This document shows positions 45,192-53,917 of a DNA stretch of 64,000 bases, one piece after another. Made by a program: the position numbers and the translations under genes. Under the pieces are notes generated by a model. The model saw nothing but the letters and a program-made list of their open reading frames with translations, did no database searches and was not told where the DNA came from. The stretch comes from Endozoicomonas euniceicola. GTDB taxonomy: Bacteria > Pseudomonadota > Gammaproteobacteria > Pseudomonadales > Endozoicomonadaceae. Numbering within the stretch: position 1 is the stretch's first letter; every line of letters begins with the position of its first letter. Location of the stretch: contig NZ_CP103300.1 of assembly GCF_025562755.1 (NCBI RefSeq), positions 1,636,001-1,700,000 on the forward strand. Direction: 5' to 3'.

Positions 45192-46100
45192 CTAGATTTT
45201 AGCCTTATATACCTCAAAAAAAACTTTACATTCAGGTTCAACACCTAAGAATTTCCTTGAAATTGAAAAAATTCTAAAGTACGGTTTGTCGCTCGAATTT
45301 GCCAGGACTGAAAACAATGTAGGCAAAAACTTTTGATTAAAACTAGCTTTAGATACTGGTTTATTTATTTTTGTACTTACAATTCTATTAAATGCTGCTT
45401 TAGCTTTCCCAAACTCTTTGTGATATAACATTCCCTTTTTTAGGCCATCTACTTGCTCTTCAGATAAAGGGATAGCAAGTTTTTTCTTGCTATGTAGTAA
45501 ATACAAATCCTTTGATCGTGTAAATTTTTTTTCAGACTCATCTATTGTTTGATATCCGCCATTAATCCATTGATTTAATGTAAAAATAGAGACCATTGAT
45601 TGTAAGAGATAAAATTCTTTATTTTTTCTGAGAATAACGAAATCATGTTTGTCTCCTCCAAGACCATAAGCAGAGTCTTTAAGCTTATGAACAAATATAT
45701 AATCATGTTCCTCGTCAGCATTGATATATTTTATATATTTATCTTTATCACCGAACAGAAAAATGGAAGCCTCAGAAAGTTCCTCTTTAGCAAAGTTTTT
45801 TTGAATGGATAATGCTGTTTTATGACATATTGTTTCTTCTTTTAATTCATCGGTAGTTGATTTTAATTGTTGCAAAATTATGTCATTTACTTTTATAGGA
45901 AACCTGTCATGCACTACTTTTTCATAGGGATTTAATGTTGTAGAACGACTATCAGCTAGAAGACATCTATTTTCATCTTCTTTAATATCAACTTTTTTTG
46001 AAACATAACAAGCAGAGCTGTCAAGTGTACTCGGAATGGATTGAGTTTTTTTCTGCAATACAGTTTTTTGTAAAAAATTATTTGAACATGCTCCCTCCAT
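45192..46100 (-). CDS. AT-rich protein of unknown function, possible effector
   Basis: A 302-aa Lys/Ser-rich protein whose base composition is clearly more AT-rich than its neighbours, pointing to transfer. There is no signal peptide or membrane segment. An ICHKTALSIQKNF segment (near residue 91) and, 70 residues later, HDFVILRKNKEFYLLQSM could form the Cys-His-(Gln/Asp) pattern of papain-like effector proteases or deamidases. This is only a pattern-level inference. An AAGGAG ribosome site lies 11 bases before the ATG. Its stop is 9 bases from the higA stop. Confidence 0.6.
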   Translation of the reverse strand: MEGACSNNFLQKTVLQKKTQSIPSTLDSSACYVSKKVDIKEDENRCLLADSRSTTLNPYEKVVHDRFPIKVNDIILQQLKSTTDELKEETICHKTALSIQKNFAKEELSEASIFLFGDKDKYIKYINADEEHDYIFVHKLKDSAYGLGGDKHDFVILRKNKEFYLLQSMVSIFTLNQWINGGYQTIDESEKKFTRSKDLYLLHSKKKLAIPLSEEQVDGLKKGMLYHKEFGKAKAAFNRIVSTKINKPVSKASFNQKFLPTLFSVLANSSDKPYFRIFSISRKFLGVEPECKVFFEVYKAKI

Positions 46101-46189
46101 GGCCGTAATACTCCTTTTTTAACTAATAATTTATTGTAACTGCTCACATGTGATAAATGATTTGACTCGAAATTACCGGTAAAGTTCAT

Positions 46190-46642
46190 TTACTCAGATT
46201 TAACGAACCTTGCGAAATTCTCCATCCATAGCCTCTCATTGGGAGCGGCGCGACCTTTGAAGGTTTGGATGGAGATGGATAGCGAGGCTTGCGTAGAGCA
46301 AGCCCATGTACTAACTTCAGTGCACTGCGAAACCCTGCATAATGGGCTTGGTGGCTGAGACAACAGCCTACACGACAGACAGATAAGCCTCTGGAAAAAT
46401 ACTCAAGCGTCACCGTTGCTGGACTAACTACGAGAAACAAATCAGGAAAACACAACCGTTTTCTGGCTTCTACCGCCGATGCGCTGGGACACGGCGTATG
46501 TGTAAAGAGTTCCCCTGTCGTGGTTCGGCAACCTGTACGACAGCGAGAGACTATGTTATTTGACATAGTGGGTCGCACGTAATTCCCGATTAGAAGCCCC
46601 CACTAGAATCGGCTTGCCGATTTAGTGGAGGGAGTGTGTCAC
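46190..46642 (+). mobile_element. Remnant of a TnpB-type IS200/IS605 element
   Basis: The right boundary has the same plan as the intact element at 34977: GAAGCC, a long hairpin, GGGAG and a terminal TCAC (here GTGTGTCAC). The region to its left is structured, with further hairpins such as GGCTTGCGTAGAGCAAGCC at 46287-46305, but carries no tnpB. It could be the guide-RNA/right-end part left after deletion. The left limit is uncertain. Confidence 0.45.
46597..46632 (+). repeat. Right-end hairpin of the IS605-type remnant
   Basis: The stem is formed by CCACTA / TAGTGG and AATCGGC / GCCGATT with outer CCC / GGG pairs, giving a long, nearly perfect hairpin. Confidence 0.75.
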
Positions 46643-46783
46643 TTGCCTGGGTATTGAACGGTGTTCGAGTATTTTCTACATGGCAAAAAAGATATACCTC
46701 TTTTGCCATGACCCAAGCCCTATACCACCAACCGAGGGAGTCTATCACCGCGCGGAAGCTGCACTCACTCATACCAGTTTCTC

Positions 46784-46845
46784 CGTCATTCCTGCGAAGG
46801 CGGGAATCTACCAGGGCAGTGGCTCCCAGCCTTCACGGGATGACG
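46784..46845. repeat. Short palindromic intergenic repeat
   Basis: It begins CGTCATTCC, contains a GCGAAGGCGGGAATC block, and ends in GGGATGACG, so its ends are inverted. This matches the widespread proteobacterial GTCATTCCCGCG-type dispersed repeats, which form RNA hairpins near gene ends; here it lies just downstream of livK. Confidence 0.6.
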
Positions 46846-46880
46846 ATGGGACATTTTTCTCTGCTACTTCCCTGAGACTA

Positions 46881-48002
46881 TCAATCGAGCGCCGTCTTGG
46901 TGCCATCAGCATGCCACTGATACACGACAAAGCTAAAGTCTTTGAGGTCGCCCTTACCATCGAAGGTCAGCTGTCCGGTGGGAGTCGCAAAAACATTTCG
47001 ACGCAGCACTTCAGCGACTTCCTCAGGGTCTTCATTTTTAGTTATCTTCATGCCGTCTGCCATGACCTGAACAGCAGAGTAAGCCGGGAAAACAAAGGGA
47101 CCTGATGCATCATCGCCTTTTGCCTTGATAGCTTTAACCAGTCTGGCATTGGCCGGGTCCTGATCGAAACTCTTTGGCAGGGTAACCAGTAAGCCTTCTG
47201 AAGCTTCGCCGGCAATAGCAGATATATCTTTGTTACCCACGCCTTCCGGTCCCATAAACGGTACCTTCAAACCCTTCTCAGCACTCTGGCGCAAGATCAA
47301 ACCCAGTTCAGGGTGGTAGCCGCCATAGTAAACAAATTCGACATTTTCTCTTTTCAGCTTGGCAATGAGCGCAGAAAAGTCTTTGTCACCGGAGGTAACG
47401 CCTTCAAACACCGCTACATTAATACCTGCCTTTTCCACAACGTCCTTAACCGCTCTGGCAATACCTTCGCCATATTGTTGTTTGTCGTGGATCACGGCCA
47501 TTTTTTTTGGCCTGATTTTTTCAACGATATATTGTCCTGCGGTTGGCCCCTGCAAACTGTCCAGACCGATGGTGCGGAAAATCATTTTATAACCACGGCT
47601 GGTAATATCCGGGCTGGTTGAAGCCGCGGTAATCATTAAAATGCCTTCGTCTTCGTAAATATCAGAGGCTGGCTGAGTGGAGGAGGAGCACAGGTGACCA
47701 ACAACAAAACGGAGCCTCTGGTTAACAATTTTGTTCGCTACTGCTACGGCCTGTTTAGGGTCGCAGGCATCGTCGTAAACAATGGCTTCCAGTTGCTTGC
47801 CATTAACACCGCCCGCTTTATTGATCTGCTCAATCGCCATTTTGGCACCGATAAACTGCATATCCCCATACTGTGCAACCGGGCCTGTTACAGGACCCGC
47901 CAGTGCAATTTTAATGGTATCCTCAGCCCGGGCCATACCTATGCCCCCAGCCAACAGCACGGATGCCGCAAGGCTTAATAATGTCTTTTTATTATTCTTC
48001 AT
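46881..48002 (-). CDS. livK: Branched-chain amino acid-binding protein LivK
   Basis: The periplasmic substrate-binding protein of the Liv transporter. A signal peptide (start MKNNKKTLL, core LAASVLLAGGIG, cleavage ARA) is followed by the two-lobed LIV-binding fold with VTGPVAQYGDMQFIGAKMAI, the AVVANK-like helix and the FVVGHLCSSSTQPASDIY ligand loop. ATG 48002 is used because it has an AGGGGCG site and a proper signal peptide; the frame is open further up. It is normally followed by livH, now 13.7 kb away. Confidence 0.93.
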   Translation of the reverse strand: MKNNKKTLLSLAASVLLAGGIGMARAEDTIKIALAGPVTGPVAQYGDMQFIGAKMAIEQINKAGGVNGKQLEAIVYDDACDPKQAVAVANKIVNQRLRFVVGHLCSSSTQPASDIYEDEGILMITAASTSPDITSRGYKMIFRTIGLDSLQGPTAGQYIVEKIRPKKMAVIHDKQQYGEGIARAVKDVVEKAGINVAVFEGVTSGDKDFSALIAKLKRENVEFVYYGGYHPELGLILRQSAEKGLKVPFMGPEGVGNKDISAIAGEASEGLLVTLPKSFDQDPANARLVKAIKAKGDDASGPFVFPAYSAVQVMADGMKITKNEDPEEVAEVLRRNVFATPTGQLTFDGKGDLKDFSFVVYQWHADGTKTALD

Positions 48003-48329
48003 TGTTTTGACGCCCCTTCCTGAAGGATGATTGCGATTTGTTATTTTAAAATCCCTGGTGCTTACCATTGGCTATATTAATAATTTTTTACAGTCATATC
48101 AGCAACTATGTGCTTCTTTTTACCATGATTTTTTCATTGCCTGAGCAGGCAGGCAGCCCCCCCCTCCCCAATGGCTTCTTATAAGACATAAGTCGAAATT
48201 CCGACCAAAGTCGCAGGGAGAAATATCAGTAACCACTTTAAACTGACTGATATAAAAGGAAAAAACTCAATCAAAGGCTCAAAAAACAATAACAACATCA
48301 GAAAAGCCTGTCATAGAGGAAGCTTTACT
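48003..48329. other. livK leader region
   Basis: No gene or clear regulatory structure identified. A run of eight C (near 48158) is notable. Promoters of livK (minus) and the small membrane protein (plus) should lie here. Confidence 0.4.
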
Positions 48330-48455
48330 ATGGAAATGAAAGACAATATGAAGGGTTACGACTATAAGCTTGGATTCAGCGAACTTATCATACTGACCCT
48401 ATCATTTGGCAGCATTCTCGCAGCCTTGCATTTTTTCTTAGGCAGTGTTTTCTAA
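48330..48455 (+). CDS. Small single-pass membrane protein, 41 aa
   Basis: ATG 48330 has an AGAGGA ribosome site 8 bases upstream. The product has a polar 16-residue start (MKDNMKGYDYKLG) and one hydrophobic helix (LIILTLSFGSILAALHFFL). A strong terminator follows 39 bases after the stop, which supports a transcribed unit. The function is unknown; it is too short for ordinary gene callers. Confidence 0.5.
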   Translation: MEMKDNMKGYDYKLGFSELIILTLSFGSILAALHFFLGSVF

Positions 48456-48493
48456 AGCGTTTTCTGATCGCAGTATGTGCAACAAGATTCATT

Positions 48494-48523
48494 AAAAGCG
48501 GCCGGTTTAACCGGCCGTTTTTA
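48494..48523. terminator. Bidirectional terminator
   Basis: A perfect 9-bp GC-rich stem (CGGCCGGTT / AACCGGCCG) is flanked by AAAA and TTTTT. It separates the small plus-strand gene from the convergent rpiA. Confidence 0.85.
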
Positions 48524-48541
48524 ATGAACAGGAAGTAATCA

Positions 48542-49213
48542 TCAGGCAGTGATGGTTTTCACGCCTTCTTCAGTACCCAGCAACAGTACATTGGCTGGTC
48601 GGGCAGCAAATAAGCCGTTAGTGACTACACCAACGATCTGGTTGATTGCCTCTTCCGTAGCAACCGGATCAATAATTTGCATATTCCAGACATCCAGAAT
48701 GACATTACCATTGTCAGTCATGACGCCTTCCCGGTAAGCCGGATCACCACCCAGCTTAACCAGTTCACGGGCAACATAGCTGCGAGCCATTGGAATCACT
48801 TCAACGGGCAGAGGGAACTCACCCAACACATCGACTTTCTTGCTGCCATCCGCAATGCAGATAAATTCATCCGCCACGGCCGCTACAATTTTTTCACGGG
48901 TCAGTGCCGCGCCACCCCCTTTGATCAGGTGCAAGTGTTCATTGGTTTCATCAGCGCCATCGATATAAAAGCGCAGGCTGGAAACACTGTTCAGATCATA
49001 AACGGGAATACCGTGACCTTTAAGACGTTCTGCAGAGGCTTCAGAACTGGCCACACAGCCATCAAATTTCGTCTTGTGATCTGCCAGGGCATCAATAAAG
49101 AAGTTAGCGGTTGAACCTGTACCGATACCAATGATCATGTCATCTTCCAGATGTGGAAGAATACGTTCCAGAGCGGCTTCTGCCGTTGCCTTTTTCAGTT
49201 CGTCCTGAGTCAT
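48542..49213 (-). CDS. rpiA: Ribose-5-phosphate isomerase A
   Basis: The enzyme interconverts ribose-5-phosphate and ribulose-5-phosphate in the pentose phosphate pathway. Signatures are complete: IGIGTGSTANFFIDAL near residue 27, FYIDGADE near residue 79, and LIKGGGAALTREKIVA with the catalytic residues. ATG 49213 (MTQDELKKA) with AAGG upstream gives the E. coli length; the longer frame to 49405 is rejected. It is divergent from ilvA. Confidence 0.95.
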   Translation of the reverse strand: MTQDELKKATAEAALERILPHLEDDMIIGIGTGSTANFFIDALADHKTKFDGCVASSEASAERLKGHGIPVYDLNSVSSLRFYIDGADETNEHLHLIKGGGAALTREKIVAAVADEFICIADGSKKVDVLGEFPLPVEVIPMARSYVARELVKLGGDPAYREGVMTDNGNVILDVWNMQIIDPVATEEAINQIVGVVTNGLFAARPANVLLLGTEEGVKTITA

Positions 49214-49341
49214 TACGTTACCTTCACCAGCATGGGACATGGGGAAAACGGGAATTATACTACTCAACCCAAGCCGATTTCCTTTAGAATGCAAAAAACT
49301 AATGAAACTCCAAAAAAAGTCAGTACAAATAGCAGAACAAA

Positions 49342-50856
49342 ATGCCTCACCATTATATAAGAAAGATTCTGGAAGCCAGAGTCTACGATGTCGCGGTGGA
49401 AACACCTGTCGATCCAGCCCCTTTCCTGAGCGAGCGTCTGGGCAATAATATTCTTCTCAAGCGGGAAGACCTGCAACCGGTGTTTTCTTTCAAAATTCGT
49501 GGTGCCTATAACAAAATTGCCCAGCTTAACAAAGAACAGAAAAGTCGCGGTGTCATTGCCGCTTCAGCAGGTAACCACGCCCAGGGCGTAGCACTGGCAG
49601 CAAAAAAACTGGGCATTGACGCCATTATTGTTATGCCCACCACCACACCGGAAATAAAGGTTCGGTCCTGTAAAGCAAGAGGTGCCAGAGTCATTCTCCA
49701 TGGAGACGCCTTTGACCAGGCACTGGAACATGCCCTGGAACTGGTTGACCAGCATGGTTACACCTTTATCCACCCTTACGACGACCCGGATACCATTGCC
49801 GGACAGGGAACCATCGGCATGGAAATACTCCGCCAGCATACCGGTCCGCTGGATGCCGTTTTTGTTCCTGTCGGCGGTGGAGGACTGGCTGCCGGTATTG
49901 CCACCTACATCAAGTATCTCCGTCCGGACATCAAAGTGATTGGCGTTGAATACGAAGAGTCCGCCTGCCTGAAGGCTGCATTAGACGTCGATGAACGTGT
50001 AGTACTCCCCCATGTTGGCCTCTTTGCTGATGGTATTGCCGTGGCACAAATTGGTGAGGAAAGCTTCAGGCTTTGCAGGGAATATATTGACGAAGTCATA
50101 ACTGTCAGCGCCGATGAAATCTGCGCCGCCATAAAAGACATCTTCGATGACACCCGTTCGGTCTGTGAAACCGCAGGCGCAACGGCGGTTGCAGGTTTGA
50201 AGAAATACGTAGAGCAGGAAGGCGTTCAACAGCAAACACTGATGGCAATAGACTCCGGTGCCAACGTTAACTTTGACCGTCTGCGCTATGTGTCTGAACG
50301 GGCAGAACTGGGTGAAAAGCGTGAGGCGATTATCTCCGTCACTATCCCGGAATGCCCCGGCAGTTTTAAAACTTTCTGCGAAACACTGGGCAAGCGCAGT
50401 GTCACCGAGTTTAACTACCGTTATCACGACCCGGTTAATGCCCGTATTTTTGTGGGTGTTCAGGTGCATCCGGACCAGATGCCCATCGATAACCTGATCA
50501 ACGAACTGCACGACAAGGGTTATCCGGTAGAAAACCTGACGGATAACGAGATGGCGAAACTGCACGTTCGCCATATGGTCGGTGGACACAGCAGCGCCAT
50601 AGATAATGAGGTGGTTTACTGCTTTGAATTCCCGGAGCGTCCCGGGGCTTTACTCAACTTCCTGAACAAGCTGGGTAAACGCTGGAATATCAGCATGTTC
50701 CATTATCGAAATCACGGCGCTGCCTATGGGCGTGTCGCGGTTGGTCTGGATGTTCCACCAAAGGAACAGGTGCATATCAGTGGTTTCCTCGATGAAATCG
50801 GCTACCGCTATTGCGAAGAAACCAGCAACAAAGCTTATAAAGCATTTCTTGGTTAG
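49342..50856 (+). CDS. ilvA: Threonine ammonia-lyase (biosynthetic)
   Basis: The PLP enzyme makes 2-oxobutanoate from threonine, the first step of isoleucine synthesis. The PLP lysine is Lys51 in FSFKIRGAYNK, and the phosphate-binding loop is PVGGGGLAAG (near residue 174). Two C-terminal ACT-like regulatory domains (about 325-415 and 420-500) are present, so isoleucine feedback is expected. The 504 aa match E. coli IlvA. Fragments of the last 150 codons recur downstream in the tandem array and at 56288-56443. Confidence 0.95.
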   Translation: MPHHYIRKILEARVYDVAVETPVDPAPFLSERLGNNILLKREDLQPVFSFKIRGAYNKIAQLNKEQKSRGVIAASAGNHAQGVALAAKKLGIDAIIVMPTTTPEIKVRSCKARGARVILHGDAFDQALEHALELVDQHGYTFIHPYDDPDTIAGQGTIGMEILRQHTGPLDAVFVPVGGGGLAAGIATYIKYLRPDIKVIGVEYEESACLKAALDVDERVVLPHVGLFADGIAVAQIGEESFRLCREYIDEVITVSADEICAAIKDIFDDTRSVCETAGATAVAGLKKYVEQEGVQQQTLMAIDSGANVNFDRLRYVSERAELGEKREAIISVTIPECPGSFKTFCETLGKRSVTEFNYRYHDPVNARIFVGVQVHPDQMPIDNLINELHDKGYPVENLTDNEMAKLHVRHMVGGHSSAIDNEVVYCFEFPERPGALLNFLNKLGKRWNISMFHYRNHGAAYGRVAVGLDVPPKEQVHISGFLDEIGYRYCEETSNKAYKAFLG

Positions 50857-51169
50857 TGCCTTTGCCCAAATCTGATGACGGGAGTCTTATGGCTCCCATC
50901 ACCAAGCCGGGCTAAGCCAGCCCATGGCTGCCGATAACATAATCCCGCTATTAACATACTCAGCCAGTATGATATTTCTGTTGATCATTGATCATTAATC
51001 ATGGCCACACTAGCCAACTTGACGATTTCAGCAGCACCATAAAGCCTGTGCTACTTTGTATGTTCTTACATCGGAATGTGCTTTACGCTTTCAACAATGA
51101 AAAACCTTCAATAGGAAGCCAGCAACAGGAAGCCAGACCGAAACCTTAATATAAGCTGGAAGTAAAAAA
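50857..51169. other. ilvA trailer and leader of the array, repeated with each copy
   Basis: Starting about at the ilvA stop, the sequence (CTTTGCCCAAATCTGATGAC, a GGGAG...CTCCC weak hairpin, and the CAGCACCATAAAGCCTGTGC block) recurs before each of the four paralogues. It must contain their promoter. Confidence 0.7.
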
Positions 51170-52141
51170 ATGTATCGTAATTCAGACAACCTGAAAAAAT
51201 GTCTGCCTGGGTTAGTTTTTTTGATCCTTGTTTCCTGCTACAGCTACTCAGCCGCTATTCCAATTCCATACACTGATTTCATCAAAGAAAGATTGGTGCT
51301 TATCACTGGCTTTAATGATGATAAAGAATGGTCCTGCATGGCTTACCTTCAGAGTAGGGAACTCGCTGCCACCAGTACAGAGTGTGCGGAGCGAATTAAG
51401 AATTCAGAAAACCCAGACAATCTGACACTCATAAGAGAAACAGGAGAGTCACTTAAATTCACCCTGTCTTCTGATAAGCCAAAAAAGGGCATTCATTATC
51501 TCAAGCCAGAGCCTGGCCTTACTTTAGAAGGCGAGCTACCAACTGACTCTTTCCCAATCTTTGACCCAGACGAATCAATTGTTAATGTCTGGTATCCGTC
51601 TGGCAGTCACGAACAACTGACTTTTCAATCAATGCGATTACCAATGCAGGCTGGAGAACACCCAAGAATAAAAAAACTTTCCGATTTACCTTCCCCTGTA
51701 TCCGGAACTCCTGTTTTTCATAATGGTCTACCCATTTGCATTTTATCAACAGATGGTCGTTGTGTTCGTTACGAGTACAGCACTTGCATGAAGTTCTGTA
51801 ATCACTCCAGCTGCACCGTCGGCTATATTGACCCTGAGCGACCCGATAATACTTTTTTTTCTCTAGATTGTGGTCAATGGGCTTGGTGTGAATTTAATGT
51901 GAAGGGCAAAGAAGATTATTGCACCGGGGATACGTGGGCTTGCCAAAAGAAGAATTGCAATAGTTTTTTTAGCCATGACCATTGCGTCAAAAGTAGCTCA
52001 GATAAACAACTTCAATGCGATCCGAGTTATGTAGCGTATACAGCTGTGACATTACTGCCGGCATTTATTTTGGCTATTCCCATCGGCTTTATTGTTTATA
52101 ATCGGTATTCAGGTGTATCCAGACCAGATACCCATCGATAA
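51170..52141 (+). CDS. Array protein 1: exported, Cys-rich, membrane-anchored pseudo-protease-like
   Basis: A signal peptide (hydrophobic core about 13-24) is followed by a domain that looks like a degenerate chymotrypsin fold. WSCMAYLQSRELAATSTEC resembles the cysteine-framed His-57 region, but the His is replaced. SGTPVFHNGLPICILS resembles the GDSGGP region. A cysteine-rich module (about residues 200-280, roughly a dozen Cys) and one membrane helix near 288-308 come next. The final 11 residues are encoded by ilvA-derived DNA read in a different frame. The ribosome site GGAAG is 8 bases upstream. A catalytic role is unlikely; adhesion or binding is possible. Confidence 0.75.
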   Translation: MYRNSDNLKKCLPGLVFLILVSCYSYSAAIPIPYTDFIKERLVLITGFNDDKEWSCMAYLQSRELAATSTECAERIKNSENPDNLTLIRETGESLKFTLSSDKPKKGIHYLKPEPGLTLEGELPTDSFPIFDPDESIVNVWYPSGSHEQLTFQSMRLPMQAGEHPRIKKLSDLPSPVSGTPVFHNGLPICILSTDGRCVRYEYSTCMKFCNHSSCTVGYIDPERPDNTFFSLDCGQWAWCEFNVKGKEDYCTGDTWACQKKNCNSFFSHDHCVKSSSDKQLQCDPSYVAYTAVTLLPAFILAIPIGFIVYNRYSGVSRPDTHR

Positions 52142-52180
52142 CCTGGTCAACGAACTGCACTTACAAGGCATTTCCTGGTT
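52106..52180 (+). repeat. ilvA 3' fragment in unit 1
   Basis: From TATTCAGGTG onward it follows ilvA 50455-50512 (codons of the PIDNLINELH region) and then jumps to the last ilvA codons (ACAAGGCATTTCCTGGTT). The first part overlaps the array gene in another frame. Confidence 0.85.
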
Positions 52181-52609
52181 CGTGAATTCAAGGTTAGGGG
52201 CGCAGCATTCAATAACTTACCGGGCTTTTGGCTGTTGGCTTTTGGCTATTAGCTGCTCATACAGCCAACCGCCAAAAGCCAACAGCGGTATATTATGTTC
52301 TGCTGCTTCCCTTAGTGTCTTTGCTCAAGTCTGATGACGGGAGTCTTATGGCTCCCATCACCAAGCCGGGCTAAGCCAGCCCATGGCTGCCGATAACATA
52401 ATCCCACTATTAACATACTCAGCCAGTTTGATATTTCTGTTGATCATCAATCATGGCCACACTGATTTCAGCAGCACCATAAAGCCTGTGCTACTTTGTA
52501 TGTTCTCACATCGGAATGTGCTTTACGCTTTCAACAATGAAAAACCTTTAATAAGAAGCCAGCAACAGGAAGCCAGCCCGTGACCTTAATATAAACTGGA
52601 AGTAAAAAA

Positions 52610-53581
52610 ATGTATCGTAATTCAGATAACCTGAAAAAATGTCTGCCGGGGTTATTTTTTTTGATCCTTTTTTCCTGTAACAGCTACTCAGCCCCTATTC
52701 CAATTCCATACACTGATTTCATCAAAGAAAGATTGGTGCTTATTACTGGCTTTAATGATGATAAAGAATGGTCCTGCATGGCTTACCTTCAGAGTAGGGA
52801 ACTCGCTGCCACCAGTACAGAGTGTGCGGAGCGAATTAAGAATTCAGAAAACCCAGACAATCTGACACTCATAAGAGAAACAGGAGAGTCACTTAAATTC
52901 ACCCTGTCTTCTGATAAGCCAAAAAAGGGCATTCATTATCTCAAGCCAGAGCCCGGCCTTGCTTTAGAAGGCGAGCTACCAACTGACTCTTTCCCAATCT
53001 TTGACCCAGACGAATCAATTGTTAATGTCTGGTATCCGTCTGGCAGTCACGAACAACTGACTTTTCAATCAATGCGATTACCAATGCAGGCTGGAAAACA
53101 CCCAAAAATAAATGCTGTTTGTGCTTTACCTTCCCCTGTATCCGGAACTCCTGTTTTTCATAATGGTCTACCCATTTGCATTTTATCAACAGACGGTCGT
53201 TGTGTTCGTTACGAGTACAGCACTTGCATGAAGTTCTGTAATCACTCCAGCTGCACCGTCGGCTATATTGACCCTGAGCGACCCGATAATACTTTTTTTT
53301 CTGTATTTTGTGGTGAATGGAGTGCGTGTTACTTTAATTTGATCTACAGAAATGATTACTGCACCGGGAATACGTGGGCTTGCCAGAAGAAGAATTGCAA
53401 TAGTTTTTTTAGCTATGACGATTGTGTCAAAAGTAGCTCAGATAAACAACTTCAGTGCGATCCGAATTATACAATGTCTATTCGCCTGCCATTACTGGCG
53501 GCATCTATTTTGGCTATTCCCATCGGCATTATTGTTCGTAATCGGTATTCAGGTGCATCCGGACCAGATACCCATCGATAA
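52610..53581 (+). CDS. Array protein 2
   Basis: 323 aa, the same plan as array protein 1. Residues 1-165 are nearly identical. Differences cluster in the segment before SGTPVF (INAVCAL in place of IKKLSDL), in the Cys-rich module around residues 225-240, and in the membrane segment (PLLAASILAIPIGIIV). An additional Cys appears at the first of these sites. The tail is again from ilvA DNA. Clustered differences suggest diversification of an exposed surface. Confidence 0.75.
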   Translation: MYRNSDNLKKCLPGLFFLILFSCNSYSAPIPIPYTDFIKERLVLITGFNDDKEWSCMAYLQSRELAATSTECAERIKNSENPDNLTLIRETGESLKFTLSSDKPKKGIHYLKPEPGLALEGELPTDSFPIFDPDESIVNVWYPSGSHEQLTFQSMRLPMQAGKHPKINAVCALPSPVSGTPVFHNGLPICILSTDGRCVRYEYSTCMKFCNHSSCTVGYIDPERPDNTFFSVFCGEWSACYFNLIYRNDYCTGNTWACQKKNCNSFFSYDDCVKSSSDKQLQCDPNYTMSIRLPLLAASILAIPIGIIVRNRYSGASGPDTHR

Positions 53582-53620
53582 CCTGGTCAACGAACTGCAC
53601 TTACAAGGCATTTCCTGGTT
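53546..53620 (+). repeat. ilvA 3' fragment in unit 2
   Basis: The same fragment as at 52106-52180, with the same internal deletion, so the deletion happened before the units multiplied. Confidence 0.85.
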
Positions 53621-53917
53621 CGTGAATTCAAGGTTAGTGTCTTTGCCCAAATCTGATGACGGGAGTCTTATGGCTCCCATCACCAAGCCGGGCTAAGCCA
53701 GCCCATGGCTGCCGATAACATAATCCCGCTATTAACATACTCGGCCAGTTTGATATTTCTGTTGATCATCAATCATGGCCACACTTATTTCAGCAGCACC
53801 ATAAAGCCTGTGCTACTTTATATGTTTTTAAATCGGAATGTGCTTTACGCTTTCAACAATGAAAAACATTCAACAGGAAGCTAGGCCATAACCTTAATAT
53901 AAACTGGAAGCAAAAAA

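Larger units (their letters stand above)
46101..46880. other. Gene-free debris between the possible effector and livK
   Basis: Contains an IS605-type right-end hairpin (46597-46632), a 62-base palindromic repeat (46784-46845) and sequence of unknown origin. The frames seen here are not convincing as genes. Confidence 0.55.

Noticed and set aside
46186..46578. A group II intron 5' end (minus strand begins GTGCGAC) or a 130-aa gene
   Set aside because: No intron-encoded reverse transcriptase or domain V was found, and the flanking hairpin fits an IS605-type end better. The 130-aa frame has no family pattern and a composition unlike a protein.
50878..50905. Terminator after ilvA (GGGAG...CTCCC hairpin)
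   Set aside because: The stem is only 5 bp with no T-run. It recurs with each array unit because the whole leader is repeated.
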